From Gammaproteobacteria bacterium (lineage in GTDB: Bacteria; Pseudomonadota; Gammaproteobacteria; S012-40), in contig JAOUMY010000002.1 in NCBI GenBank assembly GCA_029881255.1, positions 458,841 through 522,840 on the forward strand: DNA of 64,000 nt, read 5' to 3'. Position 1 is the first letter of the stretch. Every line of letters starts with the position of its first letter. Made by a program: the position numbers and the translations under genes. This document shows positions 20,007 to 29,216 of the stretch, in pieces. The notes under the pieces are model-generated. The model saw only the letters and a list, made by a program, of their open reading frames with translations. It did not search any database and had not been told where the DNA came from.

Positions 20007-21212
20007 CTATTGCGCAGCGAATTTCTTCAAATTTATTTTCATCCGTATGGCTTTTTCCCGATAGAGTCGCGCATTTTCGTTTTCTGGCATCATGGAAAGA
20101 AATTCATCCCATAACAAAATCGCGCCTTCGAGATCCTGTCGACGTTGAGCTAGTAACGCGCGCTTGTAAAGACTGTCAGCGACTTCAAGAAAAAGGGCTT
20201 CCTTTTTCGCCTTAGCCTGAATGTGATCGGGTTGAAGTTCCAATACTTTGTCAAACGCCCTAAAGGCCTCTTCGTTTTGACTATTCTCAATTGCCCGTAG
20301 ACCTTGTTGATAATATTGGTCGACCTCTATTTTTGCGGAAAGGGCTTCCAGTTGAAAACGAATGTCTGCGTTTCCGGGCTGTAAAGCTGTTGCACGATGT
20401 AATAAGTCTTTTGCCGCCAGTGTTTTTTGTTGTTTTTCAAGATGGCTTGCCTGTTTGAGCAAAGCATTGGTCAGCAGATGATTCAAAGCCTTCTTCTCGC
20501 TATCGGACAAAACCTTCTCGGTCAGGCTATTTTCCAACTCGTTAATGACATCGCTGTATTTGCCGAGTTCGTACAGGCTGTTTGCACGTTGTAAATCGGT
20601 GTTGGGCATCGCAGCCAGCCTGGTATCGGAATCTGCCACAGACTGCTCGCCAGGAATCCGGATTTTCTGCCCCATTTTTACGTCGCTGGGCTTTTCAATG
20701 TGGTTATAGCGAGCGAGCAAATAGAACAGCAGTGGATCATTCAAATACTGTTTTGCCAGTTTCGATAGCGAATCTCCATACTCAATACGATATTCGAAAC
20801 TCTCACTTCCCAGCTGTTCAACAGGATCATCGTCCAACTGTGACAGCAGTTTGCTGGCTCTCTTATTGTTTGGACTCAGTTCAAGCGCGCCATTGAATGC
20901 CCAACGCGCACCGTTCTGATCGCCTTTCTGCAGATAAAGTATGCCCTGTTGGATATACTCTCTGACACTGGACAAAACTGGACGGTGGGATTCAGGATCT
21001 GGCGTCTGCGGAAGCGCCCCAATTTCCTCGACCTCTTCTGACGACTCCGTAGATTCTGCCGTCACGTCCAGACCTGTTTCTATTTGTGGCAGGTCAACTG
21101 GCTCGGAAGGTGACTCAATAGGAGGAACGGGGATAACACCGCAACTGCTGAGCAAAAACAGAAATGCGCCGCCAATAGGTGCGGCGACCTTGCCTCTTAT
21201 TATTATTTTCAC
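20007..21212 (-). CDS. LysM and TPR lipoprotein
   Basis: 401 residues from a GTG start. The lipoprotein signal ends LLSSC, followed by a Pro/Glu/Ser-rich linker (about 25-75), a TPR unit (about 85-120), a LysM domain (about 140-188, YRIEYGDSLSKLAKQYLND in outline) and then several TPR units (about 205-395). This domain plan resembles the convergent operon's products (LysM plus lipid anchor; TPR plus lipid anchor), so a common envelope complex is a fair inference. LysM would bind peptidoglycan and the TPRs would dock partners. It faces the kinase operon tail-to-tail. Confidence 0.85.
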   Translation of the reverse strand: MKIIIRGKVAAPIGGAFLFLLSSCGVIPVPPIESPSEPVDLPQIETGLDVTAESTESSEEVEEIGALPQTPDPESHRPVLSSVREYIQQGILYLQKGDQNGARWAFNGALELSPNNKRASKLLSQLDDDPVEQLGSESFEYRIEYGDSLSKLAKQYLNDPLLFYLLARYNHIEKPSDVKMGQKIRIPGEQSVADSDTRLAAMPNTDLQRANSLYELGKYSDVINELENSLTEKVLSDSEKKALNHLLTNALLKQASHLEKQQKTLAAKDLLHRATALQPGNADIRFQLEALSAKIEVDQYYQQGLRAIENSQNEEAFRAFDKVLELQPDHIQAKAKKEALFLEVADSLYKRALLAQRRQDLEGAILLWDEFLSMMPENENARLYREKAIRMKINLKKFAAQ

Positions 21213-21247
21213 AACACAACCTCAATTTTGGTACTGCGCAACAAACT

Positions 21248-21772
21248 TTAGAATGGATAATGCAGCGCTACTCCCGCATTATTCGCGTTATTCTTTAATC
21301 GTGTATATTCAAGCTCCAAGGTTATCTTGCTCTTAAACACATAGCCCAAACCAGCGCCTAACTGTAACTCCAGACCTTCTCTAATGCGCGTGCCTGCGCC
21401 AGCTGGTCTTAGGTGTTCGCTATGCATATAGACAGCGCCGGCTTTTAACTTTAGATAGCCCTCCGTTAAAACAGGATAACGGTAGGCGCCGTATACAGCT
21501 ACATCCCAATAGGAAAAACTGCCATTGCCCTCTGCAGACGTATAATCACCGCCATAAAAACCGTAATTTCCTTCGATTTCACCGGAAAGATTATTGTCCA
21601 GACCATAGCCGTAAAAAGCCCCGACGGTATACAGCGGTTTACGCCACTGGGGGTTGTCATCGAACACCATAGCGGTAATTTTGGGCAGTATATAGCTAAC
21701 ACCCTCCCGCGCCTGTGCATTTGACCAAGCAAGTGTGCACAAAATAACTAGAAAAATTAAACGTCTACTCAC
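21248..21772 (-). CDS. Small outer-membrane beta-barrel protein
   Basis: 174 residues. A signal peptide is cleaved after AQA (about residue 21). The mature chain alternates hydrophobic and polar residues with many Gly/Tyr/aromatic turns (YTVGAFYGYGLDNNLSG, YLKLKAGAVY, GAGLGYVF) and ends in a C-terminal Phe (ALHYPF), the signal for BAM-mediated insertion. It resembles eight-stranded OmpA/OmpW-like barrels. It lies 35 nt before the LysM/TPR lipoprotein in the same direction, so it may share its transcript. Confidence 0.8.
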   Translation of the reverse strand: MSRRLIFLVILCTLAWSNAQAREGVSYILPKITAMVFDDNPQWRKPLYTVGAFYGYGLDNNLSGEIEGNYGFYGGDYTSAEGNGSFSYWDVAVYGAYRYPVLTEGYLKLKAGAVYMHSEHLRPAGAGTRIREGLELQLGAGLGYVFKSKITLELEYTRLKNNANNAGVALHYPF

Positions 21773-21806
21773 AACATCCTCACGAGCGATTGAATTATTA
21801 TTACCA

Positions 21807-22832
21807 CTATTCTAGCCAGTTTCCCGCCTGGGCCAACACCAGATGTTCCATCATATCGATATGCGCATCATCATCATTCAACGCCGGAATATAGTGAAAC
21901 TCACTCCCACCCTTGGACAAAAAGAAATCGCGATTTTCCTGGTCGATCTCTTCCAGTGTCTCCAGGCAATCGGCCGAAAAGCCTGGGCAAACCACATCCA
22001 GTCGCTTAACGCCCTGAGCAGCAAGTGATTCGACGGTTTCATCCGTATACGGCCGCAACCATTCTTCTCTTCCAAGCCTAGACTGATAGGAAAGCGCCCA
22101 CTCGTCGTCACGCAAGCCTAATCTGGTGACAAGCGCCTGTACCGTCGCTTTACAATGTTGTGGATAAATATCGCCGTGATCCGCGTAGCGCTTTGGTATT
22201 GAGTGAAAAGAAAATAATAGCTTGTCGCCTTTGCCGTGCGCTTGCCAGTAGCGGCTCACACTATCGGCGAGTGCCTGGATATAGTGATTGTCCACGTGGT
22301 ATTCCGTGGCGACTCGCAACTCAGGGATCACCCGCCAGCGTTTAAAGACGTCAAACATACCGTCAGTAATAGATGCGGTGGTTGTCGCGGAATATTGTGG
22401 ATAGAGCGGTAACACCACCAGTTTACGCGCATTAGCGTGAGCAAGTTTTTCCAAGGCTGTATTTATAGAAGGATGTCCATAGCGCATACCCAACTCCACC
22501 ACAAAGCGGCCAGGATAATGTTTATCCAATCGTTGTTGGAGACTTTTCTGCTGTTTGCGCGAGATCAACAATAGCGGCGAACCATGCTCAGTCCAGACTT
22601 TGCTATAAGCGCGGGCAGATTTTGATGGCCGGATGTTGAGGATGATGCCGTTCAATGCGAACCACCAGATAAACCTTGGCACCTCGACAATGCGCGGATC
22701 CCACAGAAATTCTTTGAGATAGCGTCGAACAGCGCCTTTGGTAGGCGCTTCGGGTGTGCCTAAATTGGCAAGCAACACCCCGATTTTGTCAGTATTCTCG
22801 TCTCTGCCCAGCCCGGCAATATATGCTGGCAT
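21807..22832 (-). CDS. hemH: Ferrochelatase
   Basis: 341 residues from the ATG at 22832, which has an AGGGGG Shine-Dalgarno five bases upstream. A GTG six codons further upstream is also open. It starts with KIGVLLANLGTPEAPT, carries the catalytic His in FSFHSIPKRY (about residue 190) and the late acidic CPGFSADCLETLEEI motif. It inserts ferrous iron into protoporphyrin IX, the last step of haem synthesis. It is transcribed after a diguanylate cyclase gene but separated from it by about 90 nt. Confidence 0.96.
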   Translation of the reverse strand: MPAYIAGLGRDENTDKIGVLLANLGTPEAPTKGAVRRYLKEFLWDPRIVEVPRFIWWFALNGIILNIRPSKSARAYSKVWTEHGSPLLLISRKQQKSLQQRLDKHYPGRFVVELGMRYGHPSINTALEKLAHANARKLVVLPLYPQYSATTTASITDGMFDVFKRWRVIPELRVATEYHVDNHYIQALADSVSRYWQAHGKGDKLLFSFHSIPKRYADHGDIYPQHCKATVQALVTRLGLRDDEWALSYQSRLGREEWLRPYTDETVESLAAQGVKRLDVVCPGFSADCLETLEEIDQENRDFFLSKGGSEFHYIPALNDDDAHIDMMEHLVLAQAGNWLE

Positions 22833-22921
22833 TTCGCCCCCTGTACCCACTAAATTCGGTGGCCAAGGGTACCAGATTCACCAATCGAATGACAGGTGGC
22901 CAGCAGATGACGACTTAGGCG

Positions 22922-24262
22922 TTACTCAGCAATGGCCGATTCGGACAAGGCCATATTGATGCGGTTGCGACCGTCTTTTTTGGCCGTATACAAGGCATTG
23001 TCTGCGCGCCCGATAAGTGCGTCCAGGCTCTCGCCTGGCTCAAATACCACCAGGCCAGAGGAAAATCCCGGTAAGCGTATATTATTGCCCTCAAACTGCA
23101 GAGTCGTCTCATTGGCGCGTTTCAATACTTTCTGCAATGCCTTATATGCACCTTCAACCGCTGTATTGGGGAAAATTACGGCAAATTCCTCACCCCCGTA
23201 TCGAGCAACCATGTCGTTATGTCGAAAAGTTGTCAGCACATCCTGAGAATAACACTTGAGAACCGCGTCGCCTGCCGGATGCCCGTAGTTATCATTGATA
23301 GGTTTAAAACGATCGAGGTCGAGTATGGCCAGGGCCAGAGAATTGCCGTAGCGCTGGGCGCGACTGATTTCGTCCTTGAGCCGTTTGATAAACGCCCTTC
23401 GATTGGGAAGCGCGGTCAAATCATCGGTGAGGCTCAAGGTGGTTACCCGATTCAATTCCTCACTAAGTCGTTTGCCTTCATGCTGCACCATAGCAAGATA
23501 GCTGGATACGGTTTGAAAGTTTTCGACCAGTTGCTGGTGATCCTGCAGCACGTTTTCCAGTTCATGGACCAGTGCCTGTTTACGTTTATCAAATTCATTC
23601 AGATGATCAATATCGCGTATGGTTTCAAGCTCGGTTTCGAGCAGCTTGCCAAATTCCCGGCTTTTGTTTAGCCCTTCAACGATTTTTTCATGCGCAGTCA
23701 ACGAATCCATAACCATATTCATTCCCTTCGAAACGACTCCATTTTTGACTTCATCCGTTACCTTGGAACGGGTTTCCGCAACCGATCGCTTTTGCAGATA
23801 ATGTATCTTGCCTCTTGTGTTTATATCCTCAGAGGTAGTTGATCCCGGGGTCTCACTCATCCCGTAAGCTTCGAGCAAGGGCTTGAGCATAGTACGAACC
23901 TGCTGTTCTACCGCACCTTCGACTAAGGTTATTTCGTCTGCGCATTGCTCGACTGCTTCACGGATAGCATCCATTTCGACTTCATCGAGAGGAGGCGTCA
24001 TGCGAGCACGAAGCAGGCTGATTTTGGTCTGGAGTTTGGTATCTGCAGGAAGATGAGTGGATATGGCATCCAAAAGAAAACCGATAGATGCCACCAGCGT
24101 ATGCTCGCGGGCGCAGCATGCGTCCTCGTGACTGGCCAACATATGCCCAATCTGGGACAGAAGTATATGCCCCGAATCAGATGCGGACAGACCATCGAGC
24201 AAGCGCATAATCTTGCGCAAGGTGGCAGCCTTGAGCAAGACAGTATCTTTGCCTAAGTTCAA
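22922..24262 (-). CDS. Diguanylate cyclase (GGDEF domain)
   Basis: 446 residues. A helical N-terminal region of about 200 residues and a coiled coil (about 200-275) precede a GGDEF domain with DDLTALPNRRAF, DLDRFKPINDNYGHPAGD and an intact active site GGEEF (about residue 356). It should make cyclic di-GMP. No membrane segment is evident. The TTG start at 24262 is unusual but has GGGGAG eight bases upstream; the next in-frame ATG (24208) lacks such support. What the N-terminal region senses is unknown. Confidence 0.9.
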   Translation of the reverse strand: MNLGKDTVLLKAATLRKIMRLLDGLSASDSGHILLSQIGHMLASHEDACCAREHTLVASIGFLLDAISTHLPADTKLQTKISLLRARMTPPLDEVEMDAIREAVEQCADEITLVEGAVEQQVRTMLKPLLEAYGMSETPGSTTSEDINTRGKIHYLQKRSVAETRSKVTDEVKNGVVSKGMNMVMDSLTAHEKIVEGLNKSREFGKLLETELETIRDIDHLNEFDKRKQALVHELENVLQDHQQLVENFQTVSSYLAMVQHEGKRLSEELNRVTTLSLTDDLTALPNRRAFIKRLKDEISRAQRYGNSLALAILDLDRFKPINDNYGHPAGDAVLKCYSQDVLTTFRHNDMVARYGGEEFAVIFPNTAVEGAYKALQKVLKRANETTLQFEGNNIRLPGFSSGLVVFEPGESLDALIGRADNALYTAKKDGRNRINMALSESAIAE

Positions 24263-24509
24263 TTTTATTGCTCCCCATCCGCCCCTGTTTTTAAAACAGC
24301 TTTTTTATTTGGAGCTATGTTTCAGATGTTTTGTTTTTATTGAGTAAGAAATACGACGAAATTGCCAACTCACAAGCACCATCGAATATTCGCTTCGATA
24401 GATGTTCGAGGATACTACGGCAATTCATGGTTATTGGGCATTATAGTAAGTAGATTTCAAAAAAAACAGCGCTATAACGGTTAACATATGTCCATATTGA
24501 CCGAAAGGT

Positions 24510-25889
24510 TTAGCCTAACATGATTTCGGTCAGAAATGGCACCTCAGCGGCGACGTTGTCTTTGACTATCGCCTGCATCAGTGTGTCAAGATCCATGTCA
24601 TAGGATTGGAGAATTTCACGGACGGATACGGGTACTTCGGAGAAATCTTTGCGGAGATTGGCGCACACAAATCGCGCCAGCCTAAAACAATGCAGATAAG
24701 CAATATTCTCGCTGGTTACCGGAATGTCAGAAGATTCACATACCGCAATGCAGGCTTGCGGAAGATTCCAGGCTTGCAACACGTGAACCGTCACCTGTTC
24801 AGGCCGGATTCCCATCAAACCGTCTTCAAGTTCTGGTAATGGCGTTTCGGGCATACCACTGACGATATGATTGAGAACCGAATACTCACGGGGAAAAAGA
24901 TGCGCCAGCGTCAAATATCCAATGCTATGCAAAAGACCCGCAAGAAAACTCATCCCTGCCGTTACCCGTTTCCGCAAAGGCGTGTGCAAGGCGATGTATC
25001 GCGATACGATGGCCTCTGAAAGAGAGCTTTCCCATATCGCTTTGACGCCCACTCGTCCTTCATGTGGCGCGTGAAACTGATGGGAAAACAACATCGCCAG
25101 CGCGACGTTAACTGAATCGTCATAACCGATAACGCGGTAAATCGCATCGAATACACTATTCACATCACCTTGAAACGAATAATGTGCCGAACGCGCCAGA
25201 GACACTATGCGCGCCGAGAGTGCCTGATCCTGTTCAACGATTTCCACCAATTCATCAATGCCTGCCTCATCATTTCCCAATAGACGCAATAGTTGGTGCA
25301 CAATGCCCGGCATTACTGGTAATGACTTTACCTGCTTTAATTGCGACAATACTTCTGTCTCTGCAAAAAGCTGGTTACTGTCCCGCGTCGTATCGACATC
25401 ACTAAGCAAGTGATGAGTCGCCATATCGTCCGATTCCCCGACGGAGTTATCGACTTTTTGCCTATGCGCAAATGCAAAACCCTTTTTTCCTGGAAACAAG
25501 GAGGAAAAGTATTGCGCATCGACACGCACCACATGTTCCCCATCGACTATAAATTCCAGAAAAGGCCAACTAAACAGACAGCTTTCCACCAGGGTAGGAA
25601 TATTCCACAGCACGCCTAATGGTGGAACAGAAGTTGTTCCCAGCGTTTGGCTATAACGTGCGATGCATTCCTGCGTAGCAAAGTCGAGTTTCCGATGCGT
25701 AATTTTTCGAATGGCATTGAGATCGATATTGGAATCTTTTGGATAGGCGCTAATTACCAGCCCTTGCGTGTCACACAATAGGCGTGTATCAATCCGGTAT
25801 TGGCACTCCTGGTCACCAGCGTACTTAACGACGGAATAATTGATTTTTTGTTTTTGAAAATATTGTAATACTTCACCAATAGTCGACAT
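24510..25889 (-). CDS. YbaK-like (aminoacyl-tRNA deacylase) domain fused to an HDOD domain
   Basis: 459 residues. The N-terminal part (about 1-150) resembles YbaK/ProX-type editing domains (TIGEVLQYFQKQKINYSVVKY in outline, IRKITHRKLDFAT, PPLGVL). The C-terminal part (about 188-400) is an HDOD domain: LPVMPGIVHQLLRLLGND, VEQDQALSARIVSLARSA, FLAGLLHSIG. HDOD proteins act in signalling and lack the full HD phosphohydrolase residues. This fusion occurs in other gammaproteobacteria and its function is not established. It is followed after 247 nt by the diguanylate cyclase gene in the same direction. Confidence 0.85.
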   Translation of the reverse strand: MSTIGEVLQYFQKQKINYSVVKYAGDQECQYRIDTRLLCDTQGLVISAYPKDSNIDLNAIRKITHRKLDFATQECIARYSQTLGTTSVPPLGVLWNIPTLVESCLFSWPFLEFIVDGEHVVRVDAQYFSSLFPGKKGFAFAHRQKVDNSVGESDDMATHHLLSDVDTTRDSNQLFAETEVLSQLKQVKSLPVMPGIVHQLLRLLGNDEAGIDELVEIVEQDQALSARIVSLARSAHYSFQGDVNSVFDAIYRVIGYDDSVNVALAMLFSHQFHAPHEGRVGVKAIWESSLSEAIVSRYIALHTPLRKRVTAGMSFLAGLLHSIGYLTLAHLFPREYSVLNHIVSGMPETPLPELEDGLMGIRPEQVTVHVLQAWNLPQACIAVCESSDIPVTSENIAYLHCFRLARFVCANLRKDFSEVPVSVREILQSYDMDLDTLMQAIVKDNVAAEVPFLTEIMLG

Positions 25890-25973
25890 AAAGTACCGCT
25901 AGTGTGGCCGATGTTAATGCGACCCCCAGTCACGCAAGAACTATCTATCTCTCCCGCATCGGGACAAAACGGC

Positions 25974-26213
25974 TCAGGCACCAATCAAATGATTGATCTC
26001 TTGCTCAGCTTCAATCCAATCCTGTTCCGGGCTGCCATTGGCAAATTCACGGCCCATAGCCTTGAAATACGCCGCCTCTCGGATCATTTGTTGGCGCTTA
26101 TCATCGTCTACTTCAACATTAGGCTTCGTAATCCTGCTCGTTGCCCGTGGCTTGGTAGTCGTTGTCTGGCGTGTCGCCTTTACTGTTTTACCGCGCGGTT
26201 TGACTGAGGTCAC
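25974..26213 (-). CDS. DUF2934 family protein
   Basis: 79 residues from a GTG start with a perfect AAGGAGG Shine-Dalgarno eight bases upstream. A basic, Thr/Arg/Lys-rich N-terminus is followed by the DUF2934 core REAAYFKAMGREFANGSPEQ and then DWIEAEQEI. Members are small cytoplasmic proteins of unknown function. It lies 85 nt upstream of the YbaK-HDOD gene and downstream of the LpxC-like gene, in the same direction. Confidence 0.85.
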   Translation of the reverse strand: MTSVKPRGKTVKATRQTTTTKPRATSRITKPNVEVDDDKRQQMIREAAYFKAMGREFANGSPEQDWIEAEQEINHLIGA

Positions 26214-26268
26214 TTGTGTACCCTCCTTGTAGTGAGATTCCTCTCTTAGTATAGGAACCTCTTCTCAC

Positions 26269-26290
26269 AAATTCGAATCCGTTCGAATTT
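26269..26290. repeat. Palindrome at the end of the LpxC-like gene
   Basis: Perfect 9-bp arms AAATTCGAA and TTCGAATTT (26269-26277 and 26282-26290) around TCCG, overlapping the stop codon. No T-run follows, so it is not a typical terminator. It could be an operator or an mRNA 3' stem. Confidence 0.5.
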
Positions 26291-27119
26291 AAATTGCACG
26301 TATTCTGTCGCGACGGTCCACGTCGTCAACATTTTCACTACCACTCGTCAGATCGCGAAGCACTGATAAATGCAGTGACATATCCGCATCAAACGCCGTG
26401 TAACAACCGTCGAACCAGGTATAGGTCAGTGAAAGCGCTGACAATACCCGTACGACCATGTGATTTAGCTGGGATCTCTGAGCAACATTGCGCATGTTCC
26501 GCGCTGCCTGCTCACTGAATCTTGCATTACTGATATCAACATCAGCCACATCCTGCGCATGACTGAGCTCACTGACAAATACGGCTGGTGACACATCGAC
26601 AACCGCGCTGGAACGATGCACAGATGCTGCGGATTCACCCAAGGTATTGATACAGGCGACGCGCAGGCCATTAAAGCTATTGATACGAACCCAACTGTTA
26701 TTCCGCTTTTTCAATAGCGATTCTTGAAATCTTATCTGCGGCAATTCGGCGCATTGTTCTTTAAAGCCCGCTGCACGCAGCAAGAATAGAAATCCAGCGG
26801 CACTGCTCGTCAGGCGTGGTAAACAATCACCATCTACGTCAACATACAGATTGCAAACCCCCATCGCGTAACAGGTGGCCAATAAATGTTCAACATCTGC
26901 CATCGTTTGTCCATGATCGGTCAAAACCAGGTGATTGTTTTCTACAGTCGCCGTATTCAAACCCGCACGTATTTGAATGGGTTTACCAGAATTTGTCTTG
27001 CCTCGGAAAATTATGCCGGTGTTTTCAGGCGCGGGTGAAAGACGCATATTAATTGTCTCCCCGCCATCGCGTCCTCGTCCGCGGGCCTTTATGGTATTCA
27101 CTATTGTTTTTTGTCTCAT
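26289..27119 (-). CDS. Degenerate LpxC-like protein (probable pseudoenzyme)
   Basis: 276 residues, shorter than LpxC (about 305). It aligns from its first residues to UDP-3-O-acyl-N-acetylglucosamine deacetylase: RQKTIVNTIKARG, LSPAPENTGIIFRG, DVEHLLA and SSAAGFLFLLRAAG match the LpxC N-terminal fold. Glu77 and His78 correspond to the EH motif, and His220 to the second zinc histidine. The zinc Asp is Arg224, the catalytic late His is Met247, and the usual MDGSA loop reads LTSSA. It is therefore unlikely to deacetylate the lipid A precursor. The open frame is complete with an AAGGA Shine-Dalgarno, so it is not an obvious pseudogene. Its role is unknown. Confidence 0.75.
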   Translation of the reverse strand: MRQKTIVNTIKARGRGRDGGETINMRLSPAPENTGIIFRGKTNSGKPIQIRAGLNTATVENNHLVLTDHGQTMADVEHLLATCYAMGVCNLYVDVDGDCLPRLTSSAAGFLFLLRAAGFKEQCAELPQIRFQESLLKKRNNSWVRINSFNGLRVACINTLGESAASVHRSSAVVDVSPAVFVSELSHAQDVADVDISNARFSEQAARNMRNVAQRSQLNHMVVRVLSALSLTYTWFDGCYTAFDADMSLHLSVLRDLTSGSENVDDVDRRDRIRAI

Positions 27120-27303
27120 GGATGAATCCTTTTTTTACTGGCGATCACCTGACAAGCTCTATAGAATTGGCCCTGCCCGGCGATAATATTGCCAAAGGCA
27201 CGCTATGATCTGCAGAAAACACCTAATATAGAATGTTTGTTTCGACAGCGTCGCAGATAACCTTAAGCTAAAAATTGAATTTCAAATTGAAAGAGCAAAA
27301 TCT

Positions 27304-27624
27304 ATGCTAGATAGCAAACACTGCGTACCTTGCCGTGGCGGCATCCCCCCTCTTGAGGAAGAACAGGCGCAATCTTTGCTCAAACAAGTACCTAAGTGGG
27401 CTTTGATCGATAATGCCACCAAGATTAGACGACGTTTCGCGTTTGACAACTTCGCTGAAAGTCTGGCGTTCGTGAACAAAGTCGGACAAATTGCAGAAGA
27501 CGAGGGTCATCATCCTGACATCACCTTCGGTTGGGGATATGCTGAGGTCATTATCTATTCTCATAAAATTGGCGGTTTGCACGAAAATGATTTTATTCTC
27601 GCCCATGCAATTGATAAATTGTAG
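27304..27624 (+). CDS. phhB: Pterin-4a-carbinolamine dehydratase
   Basis: 106 residues. It contains the family core VPKWAL, RRFAFDNFAESLAFVNKVG and the active-site EGHHPDITFGW, with the three catalytic histidine/aspartate positions conserved. It dehydrates pterin carbinolamine, recycling the cofactor of aromatic amino acid hydroxylases. No phenylalanine hydroxylase gene is in the window. It lies 57 nt upstream of nhaD in the same direction. The Shine-Dalgarno is weak. Confidence 0.93.
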   Translation: MLDSKHCVPCRGGIPPLEEEQAQSLLKQVPKWALIDNATKIRRRFAFDNFAESLAFVNKVGQIAEDEGHHPDITFGWGYAEVIIYSHKIGGLHENDFILAHAIDKL

Positions 27625-27681
27625 CCAACTCCCAATATTCCGTATTCAAACCACGACACACTCTCAAGCTAAAAATCACCT

Positions 27682-29136
27682 ATGAATCTACTGCTTATGA
27701 AACGCCTTGAAAAAAGTGCCCTCTATATATTCACTATTTTATTGCTCGCTATGCCATTCGCTACGTTGGCATCCGGCGACGCTAAGACGCTGAATCTGAC
27801 CCAACACACCGTCGGCTTTCTGTCCATTGGCATATTCGTCATCGCCTATCTTTTAGTGATGGCGGAAGAATTTACCCACATGCGTAAATCCAAGCCGGTC
27901 ATATTCGCCGCCGGTCTTATCTGGGGTTTAATCGCCGTAGCCTATTCAGCCAATGGGCTAGGTCACGAAGCAGAAGCCGCCGTTCGACATAACTTGCTGG
28001 AATTTGCCGAACTCTTCCTGTTTTTGCTTGTGGCAATGACTTATATCAACGCCCTGGAAGAGCGCCAGGTATTCGATGCATTACGTGCCTGGCTTGTTAG
28101 TAAGAATTTCAGTTACCGCAAACTTTTCTGGTTAACCGGTACGCTGGCCTTTTTCATTTCACCAGTCGCGGATAATCTGACGACTGCATTACTCATGTGC
28201 GCAGTACTGCTGTCTGTTGGCGCGGATAGTCCACGTTTTATCGCTATTGGTTGTGTGAATATTGTCGTAGCCGCCAATGCCGGAGGCGCATTTAGCCCAT
28301 TTGGTGATATCACCACATTAATGGTCTGGCAGAAAGGCATAGTCGATTTCTGGACGTTTTTCCTGCTGTTCGTACCGTCGGTAGTCAATTTCCTGGTTCC
28401 TGCGGCCATAATGCATTTCGCCATACCCAATATCACTCCTCAGGCAGACGGTGAAAACGTGCAGGTAAGGCGCGGTGGATTTACCATAATTTTTCTATTT
28501 TTGTTAACCATAGCGACCGCAGTCAGCTTTCACAATTTCCTGCACATGCCGCCTGTTATCGGCATGATGACGGGACTTGCCTTTCTGCAGTTCTTTGGCT
28601 TCTACTTGCGAAAAACGCATCACCGCGACATGCAATACTCTGAGGATAAAGCGGATCAGATGCTTGGAGACGTAATTGCTTTTGACGTGTTCCGGAAAAT
28701 ATCCCGGGCCGAGTGGGACACCTTGTTATTTTTCTACGGCGTGGTGTTATGCGTCGGGGGGCTGGGTTTTATTGGTTATCTGGCATTAGCCTCGGAAGTC
28801 ATGTATGGCGACTGGGGAGCTACTACAGCTAACATCATGGTGGGTATACTTTCGGCTATCGTCGACAATATCCCCGTTATGTTTGCCGTTTTAACGATGC
28901 AACCTGACATGTCTATGGGGCAATGGTTGCTGGTGACATTGACCGCCGGCGTTGGTGGTAGCCTTTTGTCTATTGGATCTGCAGCCGGAGTCGCCTTAAT
29001 GGGACAATCCCGCGGCAAATATACCTTTTTCTCCCATTTGAAATGGACACCAGCTATTGCGCTGGGCTATGCCGCGAGTATCGCTGCACACTTATGGATC
29101 AATTCCAGTAGTTTTTCAGTTCCTGTTGCTGGATAA
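27682..29136 (+). CDS. nhaD: Sodium:proton antiporter NhaD
   Basis: 484 residues with a hydrophobic signal-like N-terminus (ending TLASG) and about twelve further membrane segments. Family motifs include FISPVADNLTTALLM, GCVNIVVAANAGGAFSPFGDITTLMVW and GILSAIVDNIPVMFA, the ion-transporter core of NhaD. It exports sodium (or lithium) for protons across the inner membrane, mainly in saline or alkaline conditions. It is the first of two sodium/proton antiporters in the window; NhaA lies at 59-60 kb. Confidence 0.95.
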   Translation: MNLLLMKRLEKSALYIFTILLLAMPFATLASGDAKTLNLTQHTVGFLSIGIFVIAYLLVMAEEFTHMRKSKPVIFAAGLIWGLIAVAYSANGLGHEAEAAVRHNLLEFAELFLFLLVAMTYINALEERQVFDALRAWLVSKNFSYRKLFWLTGTLAFFISPVADNLTTALLMCAVLLSVGADSPRFIAIGCVNIVVAANAGGAFSPFGDITTLMVWQKGIVDFWTFFLLFVPSVVNFLVPAAIMHFAIPNITPQADGENVQVRRGGFTIIFLFLLTIATAVSFHNFLHMPPVIGMMTGLAFLQFFGFYLRKTHHRDMQYSEDKADQMLGDVIAFDVFRKISRAEWDTLLFFYGVVLCVGGLGFIGYLALASEVMYGDWGATTANIMVGILSAIVDNIPVMFAVLTMQPDMSMGQWLLVTLTAGVGGSLLSIGSAAGVALMGQSRGKYTFFSHLKWTPAIALGYAASIAAHLWINSSSFSVPVAG

Positions 29137-29183
29137 CTAAATATCTAAATTCACTAAACTAATTACATCACCCTGCCGATCTA

Positions 29184-29207
29184 GTCCCTGTGAATTCCCT
29201 CAGGGAC
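29184..29207 (+). repeat. Hairpin upstream of the GGDEF-EAL gene covering the ribosome site
   Basis: Inverted repeat GTCCCTG / CAGGGAC (29184-29190 and 29201-29207) with a 10-nt loop. The right arm contains AGGGA, the likely Shine-Dalgarno of the ATG at 29217, so the stem could limit translation. Confidence 0.5.
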
Positions 29208-29216
29208 AAACTCGCT

